Shown here: in pieces, positions 26,891 through 40,499 of the stretch | Layout: every line of letters begins with the position of its first letter | Position numbering within the stretch: position 1 is the stretch's first letter | Position numbers and translations under genes: made by a program | Assembly (NCBI GenBank): GCA_013399855.1 | Contig: VXAY01004991.1 | Coordinates: forward strand, 18,996-82,995 | Reading direction: 5' to 3' | DNA length: 64,000 nucleotides | From: Oxyruncus cristatus | Lineage: Eukaryota > Chordata > Aves > Passeriformes > Cotingidae | The notes under the pieces: generated by a model | Seen by the model: the letters and a program-made list of their open reading frames with translations, nothing else | What the model was told of the DNA's origin: nothing | Database searches by the model: none

Positions 26891-28513
26891 ACACAATAAA
26901 GCCCTCTCATGGCAGAGCCAGGAGTGTCAGAGCTGCAACACCCTTCTGTACCCGTTACGTTTTTTCCAAGGCTAAATTAAAATGAAATCATTAATTAGTG
27001 TTTAAATGATAACTCCTTCTGAAAAAACCTTCGGTGCTCAACAGGTTCTTAACCAAGCCATCAGCACGGTCCTCACACACAAACCATGTCCCAGATGATG
27101 AGCAACTAAAGGGCAGACCAAGAACAGGAGGTATTTTGAGCAGTTTCTGCAGAAACCAAAATCTAAATAAACCTTGACTGAAGGAACAGAAAGTAGTGAG
27201 ACGCAGCACTGACAGCAAGATGGCTCACTGGTACTGACAGCAAAGGAAGGCATGGAAACACACTTAACACTTCCACCAGATTTAGCAGACACAAAAGAAT
27301 ATAGGGCAGAATTACAGCATTGGGATTTATGTGTTTTTTTTTTTTAAAAGAAGGAGAGAAAAATGCTTTGGGATCATTGAGGAAAGACACTGTTGGAATT
27401 AGAACACCACTGGGAAGCCTTGTTTTAAAAAAAAAAAAAAAAAAGGGGAGGGGTGTGGTAAATGATCCATCCCCGAGCCAGAAAATCTTAAGTAAAGTTT
27501 CAAGCAAATGACAACAGATTTGAAAAGCCATCACATCCCCCTGTTCAAATCTGAGCTCTCTTCAGATGGCAAGAGGCAACAAGATCACATCCACCAGTAC
27601 TTGTGTTTGCAACACAGCCTCCCAACTAGCAGGCAAGGGAGAAAACGAGAACTGATGGCTACAAGATCAAACTAACCAAGAAAAGTGGTTTCAAGAATTC
27701 ATTCCAGCTCAAGCAAACAAGACTTTACTCAGCTCAACCACACGGCCTCCACGGTGATCTCCTCTTACAGAAATGATCTCATCTGGCCCCATGATCTAAG
27801 GCAAAAACAAGTATTCTTGACACCATTTCTCTGAGCTTGCTTTCCTTTTTTTTTTTTTTTCTCCCTGTCAGTTCTCTCAGGATCATTTTGTCTCCTTCCA
27901 GCAGCTTTTCTGTCCCACTGCCCAACGCACTGCACTGCTCCATGAATCCTGCTCGTTCCAGGCCAGCAGCTGGAAGATGAAGATGCACCATTCACACGCC
28001 CCCCCTCGTGCTTGTCCAGGGAGATTCAAGCTGAAAACATCGCCAGTCCCAGCAACGTGCCCCAGTCATCAGCACCATCCGAGTACTTCAGGCATTCAAA
28101 CATCCAGCCATGCTAATTTTGACATGGTTGAGAGACAGAGCCAAGTGTTTGGATCCCTTCATGGAAGCAGCTCCATCGTGCAGGCTTCAATCCAAGGATT
28201 ATAATCCAAGTTGTAGCTTCTTTCATTAAGTTCTCCCCCAAAAGGCGCAGAGAGCTGAGACGCCCTCAACTCACCCTCGTGCCCAGCAATGAAATGAGAC
28301 TTCGAAAGGTGGCTGGACAAGGATCAAGGACAGCAAATTTTGGTTACTACAGTTTGCCTAAAGTCAACATAAAAGTTACCCAGATGGAGCAGATTCAGCA
28401 GAAAGCACCGACATTGGACCTGATCTGTGCCCCCTCCTTCAAAGAAAGCCTGAAATAAAGAGAACTGGCAGGCAACACTCCAATCCTTATGTGGTTTCAC
28501 TACTTTCCTCAAT

Positions 28514-29003
28514 TCACAGAATCCCAGAATTTGGGATTGGAAATCCCAGTCTGGGTTGGAAGGGACCTTAGAGATCCTCCAGTTCCAGCTCCTGCCATGG
28601 GCAGGTTGCTCCAAGCTCTGTCCAGCCTGGTCTTGGACACTTCCAGGGATCCAGGGGCAGCCACAGTTTCTCTGGGCAACCTGTGCCAGGGCCCCACCAC
28701 CCTCACAGGGATTTAGGATTCCTTCCCAATATCCCATCTAACCCTGCCCTCTGGAAGTGGGAAGCCATTCCCCTTGTCCTGTCACTCCAGGCCCTTAGAA
28801 ACAGTCTCTCTCCACGTTTCTTGTAGGCTCATTCAGGAACTGGACAGCCACAATTAGGTCTCCCTGGTGCCTTCTCTTCTCCAGGCTGAACAACCCCAAT
28901 TCTCTCCGCCTTTTTCCTTGTAGGAGGTGTTCCATCCCTGTGATCACCTGGGTGGCAACCCACTCCATCCCCCATTTCCAGCAGCTCTGCACCAGCCTCA
29001 CCC
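28514..29003 (-). repeat. CR1 LINE, ~490 bp 3' end
   Basis: This long copy includes the reverse complement of the GTGACAGGACAAGGGG and TTCAGCCTGGAGAAG regions and an extra part reading GATCACCTGGGTGGCAACCC. Its tail carries a short duplicated TTGGGATTGGAAATCCCAG segment. There is no coding part. Confidence 0.9.
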
Positions 29004-29748
29004 ACGGGGCACCAAGGAGGGTCTGCTACCAAAACACCTTCCCCGCTTCAAGCAAAAAATGCTCAGCACAGCCACGAGGTCCACCTGCCTCTCTAAGCTG
29101 GAAATCCTGCTGGAAGGGGATGTGGAGCTCCCACCTGCTTCACACATTATTCAGAGGACAATGAAGAAACTAATTACGTTTGGGAAGTCACTGGTTATTT
29201 ATAGCAACGTGTTACCAGGAGAGCGTCAAGGAGCTCGGGGTTACAGTCCTACAGCACCTGCACAGGGCATCCTAAAATACCTGGGCTGAGCCAGACTTGA
29301 AATAAAACCAAGTTCAAACATAGCTAGGTCCTTAAAAGCAATCCTCCAGCAGATGTTTGCTAAAAACACCAATGGAAACATCATTTAAAGACCTTGATCA
29401 GAAGAGACACAGATCGGGGTCATGTAACCTGTGGGTGTCTGATTTATTACAGGTGAGCCGAGCAGGGAGAAATTCAAACACGTCATTAGAAAACTTGGAA
29501 CAAGCATCTCTTCTTGTCTTCCTGCAGCTACTCCTAACGAGCAATCCCAGGGCTTCAGCACAGCTACAGCCACCCTCCCAAGGCCCCAGTCAAAACTCGG
29601 TGAATCACACACTGAGAAAAGAGCAAACAAAGGAAAGTGTCCCAGCTCCGAGTCACTGGAGAATGTGATCACTCATGGAAACAGAGACGTGGTGTGACAG
29701 AGGTGACACGGCCAGACCTGCAAGATCAGTGCTCAGTCTTTCCTCCAG

Positions 29749-29764
29749 CACACACACACACACA
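29749..29764. repeat. (CA)n microsatellite
   Basis: About eight CA units before ATAGAGTG. Confidence 0.9.
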
Positions 29765-30820
29765 TAGAGTGACCCACCACAAGCAGCTGTCTCCCTTTCT
29801 GCTGCTCAGGCTGGTGGCAAAACCCAAAGCTTTTTAAATGTATTTAACAATGACCAAATTAAAAAAAAAAACAAAAAAACAACACCACATTTTTAGGCTT
29901 CTATTGATTTCACAGAGCAGGAAACGAACAGGCTGCACCCATTTTCAGCTGTTATTACAGAAAACATACATAAAAGCAGGAAAAGTATTATTAAATTGTA
30001 GTAGTGGAGCATCTCTACACCTGCTCACCACATACTTTGGGTGAGGCTTCGTTTAAGGTACAGAAAGAGGGACAAGGGTGGAGGAACAAGGGGGTTAATG
30101 AATGTCCAAATTCTTCTGCAGCAGTTCTGTTCAACCACCTACTATTCCACAATGAAAAGAGTTGGCCACGTTCGTTTTCATCTTTCCAACCCCTCACAAG
30201 CTCCTGCAAAAAACCCCCGTGCGTGTCTTGAGACAAAACGGGTAAATCCTGGGGCAGTGAATAAAACCTGGGATCCTTCTTTCCACCTTCCAATGCTTCT
30301 CCTGGTTATATTCTTCCTTTCTAGGACAGTGTCTCCCACTTCAAGAAACCAAGAAACTGTAATTGCTTTGGGACAGCAAAGAATCCTGGAGTAGCTATTC
30401 CAGACTCCGCGACGCTGGTGGGAATAAATCCTCGGTGAATACGGCTTCAAAAAAGCACCCTGTGCCCTCTTCCCCTTTCAACTCGCTAAAATAAGACTTA
30501 AGAGGAAATCTGCCAAGACACCAAAGAATAAGGCCACCTGTTCTGCTAAGAGAACTAAAGGAAGCAACAATAACCCTCGGCAAAAGCACAAAGATGAAGG
30601 TTTTTAAAGCTGCACCACAATCCGAGCGAGCCAGGAACGGTTCTCAAGGACTTAACACCCCATGACGTGGCCTCCTGTCCCTGGGAATGAGAGATTTCTA
30701 AGCTGCCCGGTGCCCTCATGCACAAAAAGAAGCAGCATGACCTGTAGAGGTCCGGACAGAGGCAGTAAAAAAAATATTTAAGAATAATTCTGAAAGTAAT
30801 AAAAATTAAAAGCTGTAGTT

Positions 30821-30982
30821 GGCCCGTCCCTGCAAGTGTCCAAGGCCAGGTTGGATGGGGCTTGGAGCAACCTGGGCTACTGGAAGGTGTCCCTGCCCAC
30901 GGCAGGGGGTGGAACTAGATGGTCTTGAAGGTCTAGATGGTCTTGATGGTCTTCCAATCCAAACCCTCCTGGGATTCTGTGC
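30821..30982 (+). repeat. CR1 LINE with internal 18-bp duplication
   Basis: The 3' end runs from TGCAAGTGTCCAAGGCC to CCTCCTGGGATTCTGTG. Inside it, CTAGATGGTCTTGAAGGT (30915-30932) is followed directly by CTAGATGGTCTTGATGGT (30933-30950), a tandem copy not present in the other elements. Confidence 0.9.
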
Positions 30983-31515
30983 TGTCCTTGGAGTTCTGAA
31001 TGCCTGTATCAAACAGTTCAGTCTAAATCATCGGGGGGTTTTCAATAAGCAGCACGAACTCGTATCCATCACTCAGCTTTTTTGGGCAGTAGCAGATTCA
31101 TTTCCTGTTCTCATCTCATTCTGTAGTCGTGTTTCCTTCAACTACTTTGCTCACCAAATTCCATCCCTTGGCTGACCGACATGAAGCAATTCCCAGTGGT
31201 ACGGTAACAACGGCAGGACAGTTCCCATTGGTTTCTGGAATGTGGGATTATGCAGGAAAAGCACCTGGATCCGGCCCCTGAGCGGAGCAAGTGGAAGCAA
31301 GAGCTCATTGCTGCCTCGTCATTGCACAACAATGACATCAGTTACACCCTCCATGAAAATTTAAAGCCTCCTGCCAGGAGGATCGATCCAGTGCTGTGCT
31401 CGGAGCGGGAGCTGCCACGTGGTCACTGGGGGTTCTGGTCAGGCCAGTGAAGTGATTCATGTGCAAAAGTGATTTGAGTTTCCCTCCACCCCCCAGAGGA
31501 AGCATCAGCAGCTGT

Positions 31516-31584
31516 TTATATATATCAGACAAGGAGGATTTGTATGTTATATATTTGTATGTGTGCATATATATGTATATATTT
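31516..31584. repeat. AT-rich TATA/TGTATG microsatellite
   Basis: Interrupted alternating TA and TATG repeats lie directly before a CR1 copy. Confidence 0.8.
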
Positions 31585-31590
31585 AACGGG

Positions 31591-31854
31591 GGAACGGCCT
31601 TAAACTGAAGGAGGGCAGGGTTAGATCAGATATTGGGAAGAAATTCTTCCCTGGGAGGGTGGCGAGGCCCTGGCACAGGTTGCCCAGAGAAGCTGGGGCT
31701 GCCCCTGGATCGCTGGAAGTGTCCAAGGCCACCCTGGCAGAGCTTGGAGCAACCTGGTTTAGTGGGAGGTGACCCTGCCCGCGGCAGGGGGTGGAACGGG
31801 ACGGGCTTCCAGATCTCTTCCAACCCAAACCATTCTGGGATTTTACAATTCTAT
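31591..31854 (+). repeat. CR1 LINE, 3' end
   Basis: It starts GGAACGGCCTTAAACTGAAG and ends CATTCTGGGATTTTACAATT, adjoining the AT microsatellite on its left. Confidence 0.92.
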
Positions 31855-33773
31855 TTTTAGCGCTCTTTGCCCGAGCCTGGGAGCCTGTGCTGTGCTCCCA
31901 GTGCTGTATTTAACACTGCAGACAATGCAGATATTTAACATTACAGACAATGTAGAGAGCAGTCAGCTCTCAGACCCGAGGAAACGTCACCTACAAGAAA
32001 GTTTAAGGCTTAACTGCCAGGTTAGTTCATGTTTGTGTGGTGTTTTCAAGAGGAAAACACTCCATTGCTAAGCATTATCATCAAGTCTAAGGAGAGCAGA
32101 CTTGGCTCTAGGAGAGATACTAGAATTACATACACACAAATTGAAACATTTGGATCCTTTCCAGAGCAGATCGTTCCGAATTCGCCTTTCTGCTTGTCAG
32201 TACACAGCTCCCCGAATGTCTGCTTTTTGGAGACATGGGACAGAAATCCACGTAGACAAGTTCCTAGAAGGAAATAACATCAACACCTATTCCTGCATGG
32301 CAGATGATTATCCTTAAAACGAGGGGGGAAAAAAAGCAGCTTCACTTCTGTCGTGGGACACCCACAGAGTTTGTAAAGTCCCAACTTTAGGGCCCTTCAC
32401 TGTGCGACAGCAAAGCCCTTCCACGAGAAACTTCAGTGAAAGAAAAGCTCTAAAAGGTTCAACCAAATTATTACATGTAAACATTCAATATTTGTATAAA
32501 TATTTACGTGTACTATGTTCCAAAATGAGGCTCAGGGAAGAAGCAAAGAAGCTTCCAAACTTCCACAAAAAGCACTGGCAGCCTCATGGAAAACCACAGC
32601 AAGTGGCTGCAACTAAATACCCAAGCCCAGGTCTCACTCCTTGTACCTGAACGAGCCTCCAAAGTATTGTGCAGGGACTAGAACCAAGTTTAGTCTCTGA
32701 TTAAAGTTTATTTTCCTCCTGCAGTACACTGAGTACTCACATATCAAAAGCCTTGACAAAATTCCTAAGGCTTCACATTTTTCTTGCTCCTAACAATAAA
32801 CAGCCTGGCTGGAGTTGTGAATATTGTCCTTGTTACTGTGATTTCCAAGTCTCGGGATATGGGATTGCTGCTCCTGGTGCCTGCAAGTCAGACCAACCCT
32901 CCGGAGCATCCTGGCACCACGGCCTGGGCTGAGCCAGCTTGTGCAGCAGCACTTCATCACTCTTGTTTCCCTGGGCATTTTGGGCAGGGGAGTAAAACAA
33001 ATCCACAGCAGCCTTGGGCTAAGAGTTCAACAGTCAGAACACACTTCAGGCTCTGGAGCAGAGAAAATCTAGGAGAAAAAGGAGACCTTAAAGAGAAAAG
33101 GTCTCATTGAACACCATCAACAAGAGTCTGCCTTAACCTCACTCCTGTTCCAGCAGGGATGGATGTTAACCAACTACTTTCTGCCATGCTTTTTTTTCCT
33201 ATATTCTACTCAGATACTTTTAATACATATGGGATACACACAAATTAAGCTCTGCTGGAGCTATATATCTAAAATAACTTCAGTCCCTTAACTTTCAACT
33301 TGAAACATCATAACACAGAAAATACCAGTCCAATTTTTAAGTGACAAGTATCTTGCTGATTACAGAAGCTTTTGAACATACTGCCAGTTCTCAAATAAAC
33401 TGATCGCCACACAAAAGCCAGCAGAGTCCTTACCAAGGGCTCACAAGCAGAGGAAGGGGGGGGGCCCAGGCCCCCACCCAGCAGCAGAACCTGAGCCGTT
33501 TTCTGAGAATAAGAGATCAAAATCCACCATTAGGATTTATTTATCTGTGCCAGGAGGACAAGAAGCTGCTGTGTGCAACTGCCCAGTGGTTTTATGCATT
33601 AATCTGTTCACGAGAAAGATTATATTTAACAGTAGGAATCAGCAATGTCTGCACATCCCTTCGTCAACTTTCATCCACGAAGTTCCACTGCTCAGGTCGG
33701 AGCCTCTGGACTGCTCTGAGGAGCAGGGGAGCTCATACCCTTGAGCAGCTCAGCATAGAACCGGGTTTGGGTG

Positions 33774-34172
33774 GGAATCATAGAAACATTAAGGTTGGAA
33801 AAGATCTCCAAGGCCATGGAGTCCACCCTGTGCCCCATCCTCACCTTGTCCCCCAGTCCAGAGCACTGAGTGCCACAGCCAGGCCTTCCTTGGACACCTC
33901 CAGGGGTGGGGACTCCAAACCTCCCTGGGCAGCCCCTTCCAGTCCCTGACCACCTTTTCCATGAAGGAATTCTCCCTAATATCCAATCTAAGCCTGCCCT
34001 GGTGCAAGTTGAGGCCGTTCCCTCTCCTCCTGTTCCTTGTTCCCTGGGAGCAGAGCCCGACCCCCCCCCGGCTCCCCCCTCCTGTCAGGGAGTTGCAGAG
34101 CCAGAAGGTCCCCCCTGAGCCTCCTTTTCTCCAGGCTGAGCTCCCCCAGCTCCCTCAGCCTCTCCTCATAGA
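33774..34172 (-). repeat. CR1 LINE, ~400 bp, second subfamily
   Basis: The tail reads AATCATAGAAACATTAAGG then TTGGAAAAGATCTCCAAGG, followed by CTCCAGGGGTGGGGACTCC. This differs from the main family throughout and fits an older CR1 branch. It ends near CCTCAGCCTCTCCTCATAG. Confidence 0.88.
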
Positions 34173-34187
34173 ACTGACTCCCCAGAC

Positions 34188-34276
34188 CCTAAAGGGACCT
34201 TAAAGTTCCTCCAGTTCCCCCCCCTGCCCCAGGCAGGGACACCTTCCAGTAGCCCAGATTGCTCCAAGCCCCGGTT
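34188..34276 (-). repeat. CR1 LINE fragment, main family
   Basis: ACCCTAAAGGGACCTTAAAG then GGGACACCTTCCAGTAGCCC, broken at GCTCCAAGCCCCGG. It sits directly beside the previous copy and may have inserted next to or into it. Confidence 0.8.
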
Positions 34277-37200
34277 TGGTGACTCACAGCACCTGCCTCA
34301 CCCCAAAGCAACAGCAAGGCCTTATCCCTCCATCAAAAATCCAACGGCTGCAGCTCAGACTTCAGTTTACCTCACCATGTCTCACATGTTTGAACCCCAA
34401 GCCCACGATCCAAGCCCTGACTGTGGACAGCAGGAGCCATCCTTGGCCTAATGAGAACAAGGAGACGTTCAAGTATTCGCAATCCCGGCAAAAATGAACA
34501 GTGGCTGAGGCCACACACCGCAGCTGCAAAGGGTTACTGAGATATTAAACACTGATTTTCTGGAGAAGGTGAGCACTGGTGAAGAACACAACAGCTTTTA
34601 TACGTTTCTACATGCAAGGCAGACGTAACAGTCTGAGCATCCAAGTGCTCACAATACCACTTAAGAAACAGCTTCACTACAGACTCCTTGGTATTTGAGA
34701 GGGGAAGAGCCGTGAAGTTAAAAAAAAAAAGAAAACCTTCCCCACGCAGCAAGAATGAAGATAGCACCGAGTCTCCTCTCCCATATGGATCCTGAACTGT
34801 CTAATAAGAAAATTAAAAACTACCCATTAAAGCTTTCAGAGAAACTGGAACAGAAGCAGGGGACTGGCTCTCACCAACAGCTCCCCACGCTGCTGGGGAG
34901 AGGTGAACATATAGCTTTAGGATATTTGGCAAGACAAGAGCAGGAAATAAAAGCAATTTATTTCAAGAAAGATCACAAGCACTTAAAGCCATAAGAAATC
35001 ATCCCCTCGACGGCAGCATCCCAATCACGTGCTTCCTGCAGGAGACGAATTCCCGCTGGATGCACAAGCACACTCTTCCACACAGAAATTATATGGTGGT
35101 TTAAATTCACCATATACACGAGATTTAAGACTCAGTCAAGAGGTTTTCCTAAAGGAAAAAAAACACAGCGTGGAGTTCATGACATCCTCAGGAACAAGCA
35201 GCAGCTATTTCAAGTTCCACATGGCCACCAGAGGCTCAGAGCAGCACCGAGACAGGCTCACTAGTAGTTTATTAAATCTTCTCTCTCTGCTGTTCTTATC
35301 CGAAGGATTCCAGCCCAAGGTGGGGAGGAAGCCAACACCTGACCAAACAACTTATTAACACACCCACCCCCTTCCTCCAAAGGTTTTTATTTCCAGTGTA
35401 AGCTCAAAGAAGGGTCTTTTGGTACGTTCAGCTCTGCTGTTGCGCAGCCCATGTGAAACCTCTCAAAAAAACCACCTCAAAAGGCAAAACCTGACAAGAA
35501 TTTCATAAATGAACCAGAGGCCCGAGAATGAGGTCAGTGGGAGCACAATCAGGGGAGTGCAAACAAAGGGAATCCCACCTACTGGGATTTACAGGGTTTG
35601 ACACCACAAGGGTGTTCACATCAAGCCTCATGTGCCTTCAGTACCTTCCCCTAAGGTGCAGTCCCTCATCCTTCAGGAGGAGGGAAGTTAGACCAGGGTC
35701 AGATGCAGAAAAGGATGGAGTGAAAGGAGTTTAATCTGTGCTGGGAATTCTCAGGAGGTTTGGGAATTCTCAGGGAGGGGTTTGTTAAAATAAAGTCACT
35801 GCTGTTGAACACCAGCAGCCCAACACCCCACGTACTTCTGGGCTCCACAGTAAAGCTCCTTTTGAGAAATGGAGATGGATGGAGAGGACACACATGCACA
35901 AATCCCCCCAGAGAAACTCAACTGCTACAAGGGGAGATGTTTTCATACATCTTCCATGAATTCTGCCTCCAAGGACCTGTAACGAAAACCACTTTACAAA
36001 AAAACTTCACAAAAACCACTCGAGTGCCACTGACGGGACACCCCTGGTCTTTCCCAACTACCAACTGCACCCAGATTCAGAGATTTCCAGGAAAGGAACG
36101 GGGAAATCATCAAGTTCAGCTGAACACCCTCCAAAAAATACCACCTGCACCACAGTTTTATTAACTCCAGTTTCGACAGGCAACATTTCTTGCATCAAGG
36201 TATTTGCTTTTATCTCCTAGGAATTAAAGGGATGTCCAGTCTTTAAACATCTTTATGCCCAAAATTAGAGCCCAGGTATTTGGCAGAAGTGGCATCTGAG
36301 ACCAAGAATATGACTAACTAGATGGATTTGGGGGTTTGTTGTATGTCTCCCAAAGGGATGGAGAAGAACTAATAGTTCTCTCCCAAACATCAGCGCAGCA
36401 ACAGAAAGAGAATTAAAAAGCTGTCAGAATTTTAGTAGAAGAAATTTTAGCAGAAGAACATGTTACTCACTGGAACATATTTCAGTGACTGCAAGAAAGA
36501 ATTTTCAGAGTTGCAGCCTAGATGATCTTATTTTTAAAAGCACACAACTTCAAAGCAGCGAGATATGTTCTGCCATGAAGCAGCACTGAACTTGGCTGGC
36601 TTCCCTCCTCTCTCCAAACAGCAACAAAGGAACACTGTTCTTCCCCAGCAGACAGCAAACACTGGCACATATTTTCAGGGAGACACCTGTTGGGACTAGA
36701 GGAGCTCATGGAGCACAGCAGAGGTGGCCACAGTGACCCAGTGAACCCCAGAGTTACAGGAGGCCAAGGGAAGAGGAGGGCGCCAGGATCCAGGCTCCAG
36801 ATGCCACCACGATTCCTGTTGATCCAAAACACCCTCCTGCTCTTTCTCAACCCGGTGGCAGTGGTTACAGACAGCACAGATGCTCTGTGTTCACCAGGGA
36901 AGAGCTGCAAGAGGATGTTTAGCCACATTCCATAGATAAAGTCGTACCTCCCAGGGCAGCACTTTCCCCTTATTTCTCTGAGGCAAAAAAAACAAAACGC
37001 TGCAAAACCCACTTGGGCTTTTGGTCAAGGATTATCTACACTTTTTTGGGTGGGGTTTTTTGGGGGGTTTTTTGTTTGGTTTTTTTTACTTCAAAACCAA
37101 ACCTCTGCATGCAAACTATGCCAATTATTCCTGCTCAGGGACTGCAAAAGGCTCAGCTTCGAAGAGCTTGGGCAATAGGCAGTGCTGGTAACAACTGCAG

Positions 37201-38017
37201 CTTGAGACACACAACAAACACAGGTGATATATCCTATCCTATATTGAAAGTCCAACAGCAAATACCTTCAGAGTTTCCAGTTTAGAAGGGGAAAAAAAAA
37301 AAAAAGGGGGGGGAGAATAAAACCCCTGGGAGCTAAAAAGCAGCAGTCAGTGGTTTTGAGCAAAGCTTCCCTCCCCAGAGCCCCCAGCCCAGACTGACAC
37401 AGGAGGATCCTGACACTGACCTTCATAAGGCAGCAAAGAACTCGTGATTTATGTCCTTGGATATACAACCAGAACTCACAACAAGAAAGCTGCAAAGTCT
37501 ATCTGGTCTTATAAACAAAGTCCTGGACAAACTGGTAACTGAACTCAAGTTCAGGTTATCAAGAACAAATTAATTTGCAACCCCTTAATTCCATTTGAAG
37601 GCTGACTAAGCCAAGCTTACAGGCTTTTTTCTTATTGACAAGTCTCATCTTTAAAAGCTCCTTAACTAACAGCTCTCTGCTTTTGCCACAGCCAGTTAGA
37701 ACACTAAGATAAAACACTGGTGGTGCAGGAGGCAGAAACAAGGTGGTAAGCTACAAGAATTTAACCATGGTTAAGTACTTTGCATCCTGTTACCTAAAGT
37801 CACAACACGTTTCAGAAGAGATGTTAAACCTCACATTTCAAAATTAGAACAACCTCTAACCAACACAAGTAAAGCCCACCACAAAGAGCAGGCCTTCCTG
37901 CTTAATGTTTTCTTTTAAAGCACACAGAAGTGGTTGCAGGAACAGAGTCACGTGGTCCAGACCAAAATCTCTGCGCAGTAAAATTACTGACACACAGAGA
38001 AGAGAGAAAGACTGAGT

Positions 38018-38261
38018 TTGGGCAGGTTTTCATCAGATATTAGGAAGAAATTCTAATTTCTTGTAAAGGGTGGGGAGGCCCTGGCACGGGTTGCCCAGAG
38101 AAGCTGGGGCTGCCCCTGGATCCCTGGAAGTGTCCAAGGCCAGGTTGGACAGGGCTTGGAGCAACCTGGGCTAATGGAAGGTGTCCCTGCCCATGGCAGG
38201 GGGTGGGACAGGATAGGCTTTAAGGTCCCTTCTAACCCAAACCATCCTGTGATTCCATGAA
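38018..38261 (+). repeat. CR1 LINE, 3' end
   Basis: The main block runs from ATCAGATATTAGGAAGAAATT to CCATCCTGTGATTCCATG. A small change (AATTTCTTGTAAAGGGTGGG) replaces the usual TTCCCTGGGAGGG. Confidence 0.92.
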
Positions 38262-39798
38262 ATAAAGCAGTGGCATTTTTGGTGACTTGGCTGTACTATG
38301 AGAAACTTGTCACACACCTCAAGATTCCACGTTCAAACTCTCAAAACACACTTGCTTTTACTTAGTGACCCAAACCTCACCTCCTGCTCGTCCTAAACCC
38401 CGCTTTTAATAAAATTATATTGAGACTGTATCAAAAAAAAAGAGACTTCAGAATTCCTCCCCACAGCCACCAAACTTAACCAGATCTGTAACTGCAGAGA
38501 TGAATGAGAGCAAGAACCTCGAACTGCTGGATCTAAGTAAACACAGAGACTTCTTTTAAAGAAGCACGTTGAGCCCCACGCACGCAGCGTGTACATACAC
38601 ACACCCTCCAAAACGCTTCCAAAAAACTCACTGTAAATTCACGCAAGCCATTCACAATCCACTACGGTTTAAAACACACAAAGAGCTAAAAAAAGGATCA
38701 CACAGCACATGGGAAAGGGAAAACAAAACTGTTTTTACTTCAGAACAGTCGGACTCAGCTGCTGTTTGGGAAGGGTAGCGGCAATTCCATTTGTATTTCA
38801 GTGACTCGGGGGCTCCCGCAGCCTGATTCTGATCCCAGTCCTATCTGAGGTATCCCAAAGCACATCCCAGCTTTTTGCTGGCCCGTTACACAGCTTTACG
38901 TGGCCACAGTCCTTCAACTCCGAAGTGTCTGATGATTAACACAATCCTGCACAAGAGCAGAACGCTGCTGATCCTTTATAAAAGAGCTCCCTAGAATGCC
39001 GCATGAATTTAATCCCATTTAGACGCAGAAAGATTCAGTATTTCATTCTGCAAGGGAGAGATGCTTTTCTACCACGTCGAGGCAGAGAGCAAGAAATCAA
39101 ACTAATGAGTTCACAGCCCCATTGCTGGGGTTCACACAGACTGAAATTCCCTAATATGAAAGAATAAACTGCCGTCTCAGGCAATTAAGCAGCATTTTCT
39201 ATGCACAGAAGTACATCCTCCTTGGGTGTCACTAAACACTGCGCTGATTCCAAGCAACTCAGTTGCTCCTAACGAAAAAAAAAAAAAAATTAAAAAAATA
39301 AATCCTCTTTCTTGCTGGCAAGGTGAATTACTGGAAGGCTCTTTTCCTTGTCAAGGACAATGCGGGTTTGCATCAAGCAGACGTGGCAGGTTTGCCACTG
39401 CTACACACGGCCCCTCCCTGTTGTAAGTGCAAACAGGGGAGTTCCTGAACCACAGCACCGGGAGAGAGGGGCTGGGTGGGGAAGAGGGAGCAACCACAAA
39501 GCGGAAAAAGTCGACCCCAACTCTGCACGGGCTGCACAGAGGACAGACAGCACCCCAGGGAAATGTCGCCCTGTCACCAAGGTGTGTTTTTTCAGCTCTT
39601 CTCCCACCCTAAATAAACAGCCCTATGAGGTGTCTCTGCAAACTGATAACCCTAGAGTTTGTACAGCCTCAGGGACCCAACAGCAGCAGCTCCACGAGGT
39701 CTGTGTCGCTGTCAGAGCTTTGGGGGACTCAGTCCTTCATGGGCAGGTGTCAGTACTGCAACAGGATCAACGATCCCGAACAGCAGAGCCAGCAGATA

Positions 39799-40045
39799 CG
39801 GAATCCCAGAATGGTTTGGATGGGCAAGGACCTTAAAAATCATCTTGTTCCAACGCCCTTCTGTGGGCAGGGACACCTTCCACTAGCCCAGGTTGCTCCA
39901 AGCCCCGTCCAACCTGGCCTTGGACACTTCCAGGGATCCAGGGGCAGCCCCAGCTTCTCTGGGCAACCCGTGCCAGGGCCTCCCCACCCTCCCAGGGAGG
40001 GATTTCTTCCCTATATCCAACCTAAATCTTTCCTCTTTTAGTCTA
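39799..40045 (-). repeat. CR1 LINE, 3' end
   Basis: It begins CGGAATCCCAGAATGG and continues through CAGCCCCAGCTTCTCTGGGC to ATATCCAACCTAAATC. Confidence 0.92.
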
Positions 40046-40054
40046 AAATAATTC

Positions 40055-40100
40055 TGACCTGGCCTTGAACATTTCCAGGGATGGGGCACGGCTTCCTTCT
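40055..40100 (-). repeat. CR1 LINE fragment
   Basis: A second piece, ACCTGGCCTTGAACATTTCC followed by AGGGATGGGGCA, lies directly after the previous copy. It repeats a segment already present in that copy, so it comes from another element or a duplication. Confidence 0.65.
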
Positions 40101-40482
40101 GCTCCTCCCAAAAAAACAACTGAGACTTCAGCCTAGCAAGAGAACTATAAATCAATGCATCAAACTCCCTCTTGGATAAAAGCCAACACTTATCCCAGAT
40201 ATCCAGCTCTGCGTCCACAAAGGAGGAAAGGGAGATGCTCTTCTGCACGATCTAGAGAGGATCAGAAAGTTCAGGGTAAAAGGTGGAAAGAGATGCCACG
40301 GGAACAAGAAGTGGTGAGAAAGCAGCAAGAACCGAATTATTTTAGGATAAAAAGAGGTGGTTATATCTTAACTGCACCGGTAAGAAAAAGGGTCCTTACC
40401 CTCCCATTTCATCTGTATTTCCCAGAGCCAAATCAAAGCCCCCTATTTGTACCAATCCCATCCCTCCAAGAGTGGTTCATGT

Positions 40483-40499
40483 CACACACACACACACAC
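40483..40499. repeat. (CA)n microsatellite
   Basis: About eight CA units after TTCATGT. Confidence 0.9.

Noticed and set aside
28509..28741. Several open frames over CR1 copies, repeated at other CR1 sites
   Set aside because: The similar peptides at many places are translations of the CR1 3' untranslated region, not of its ORF2.
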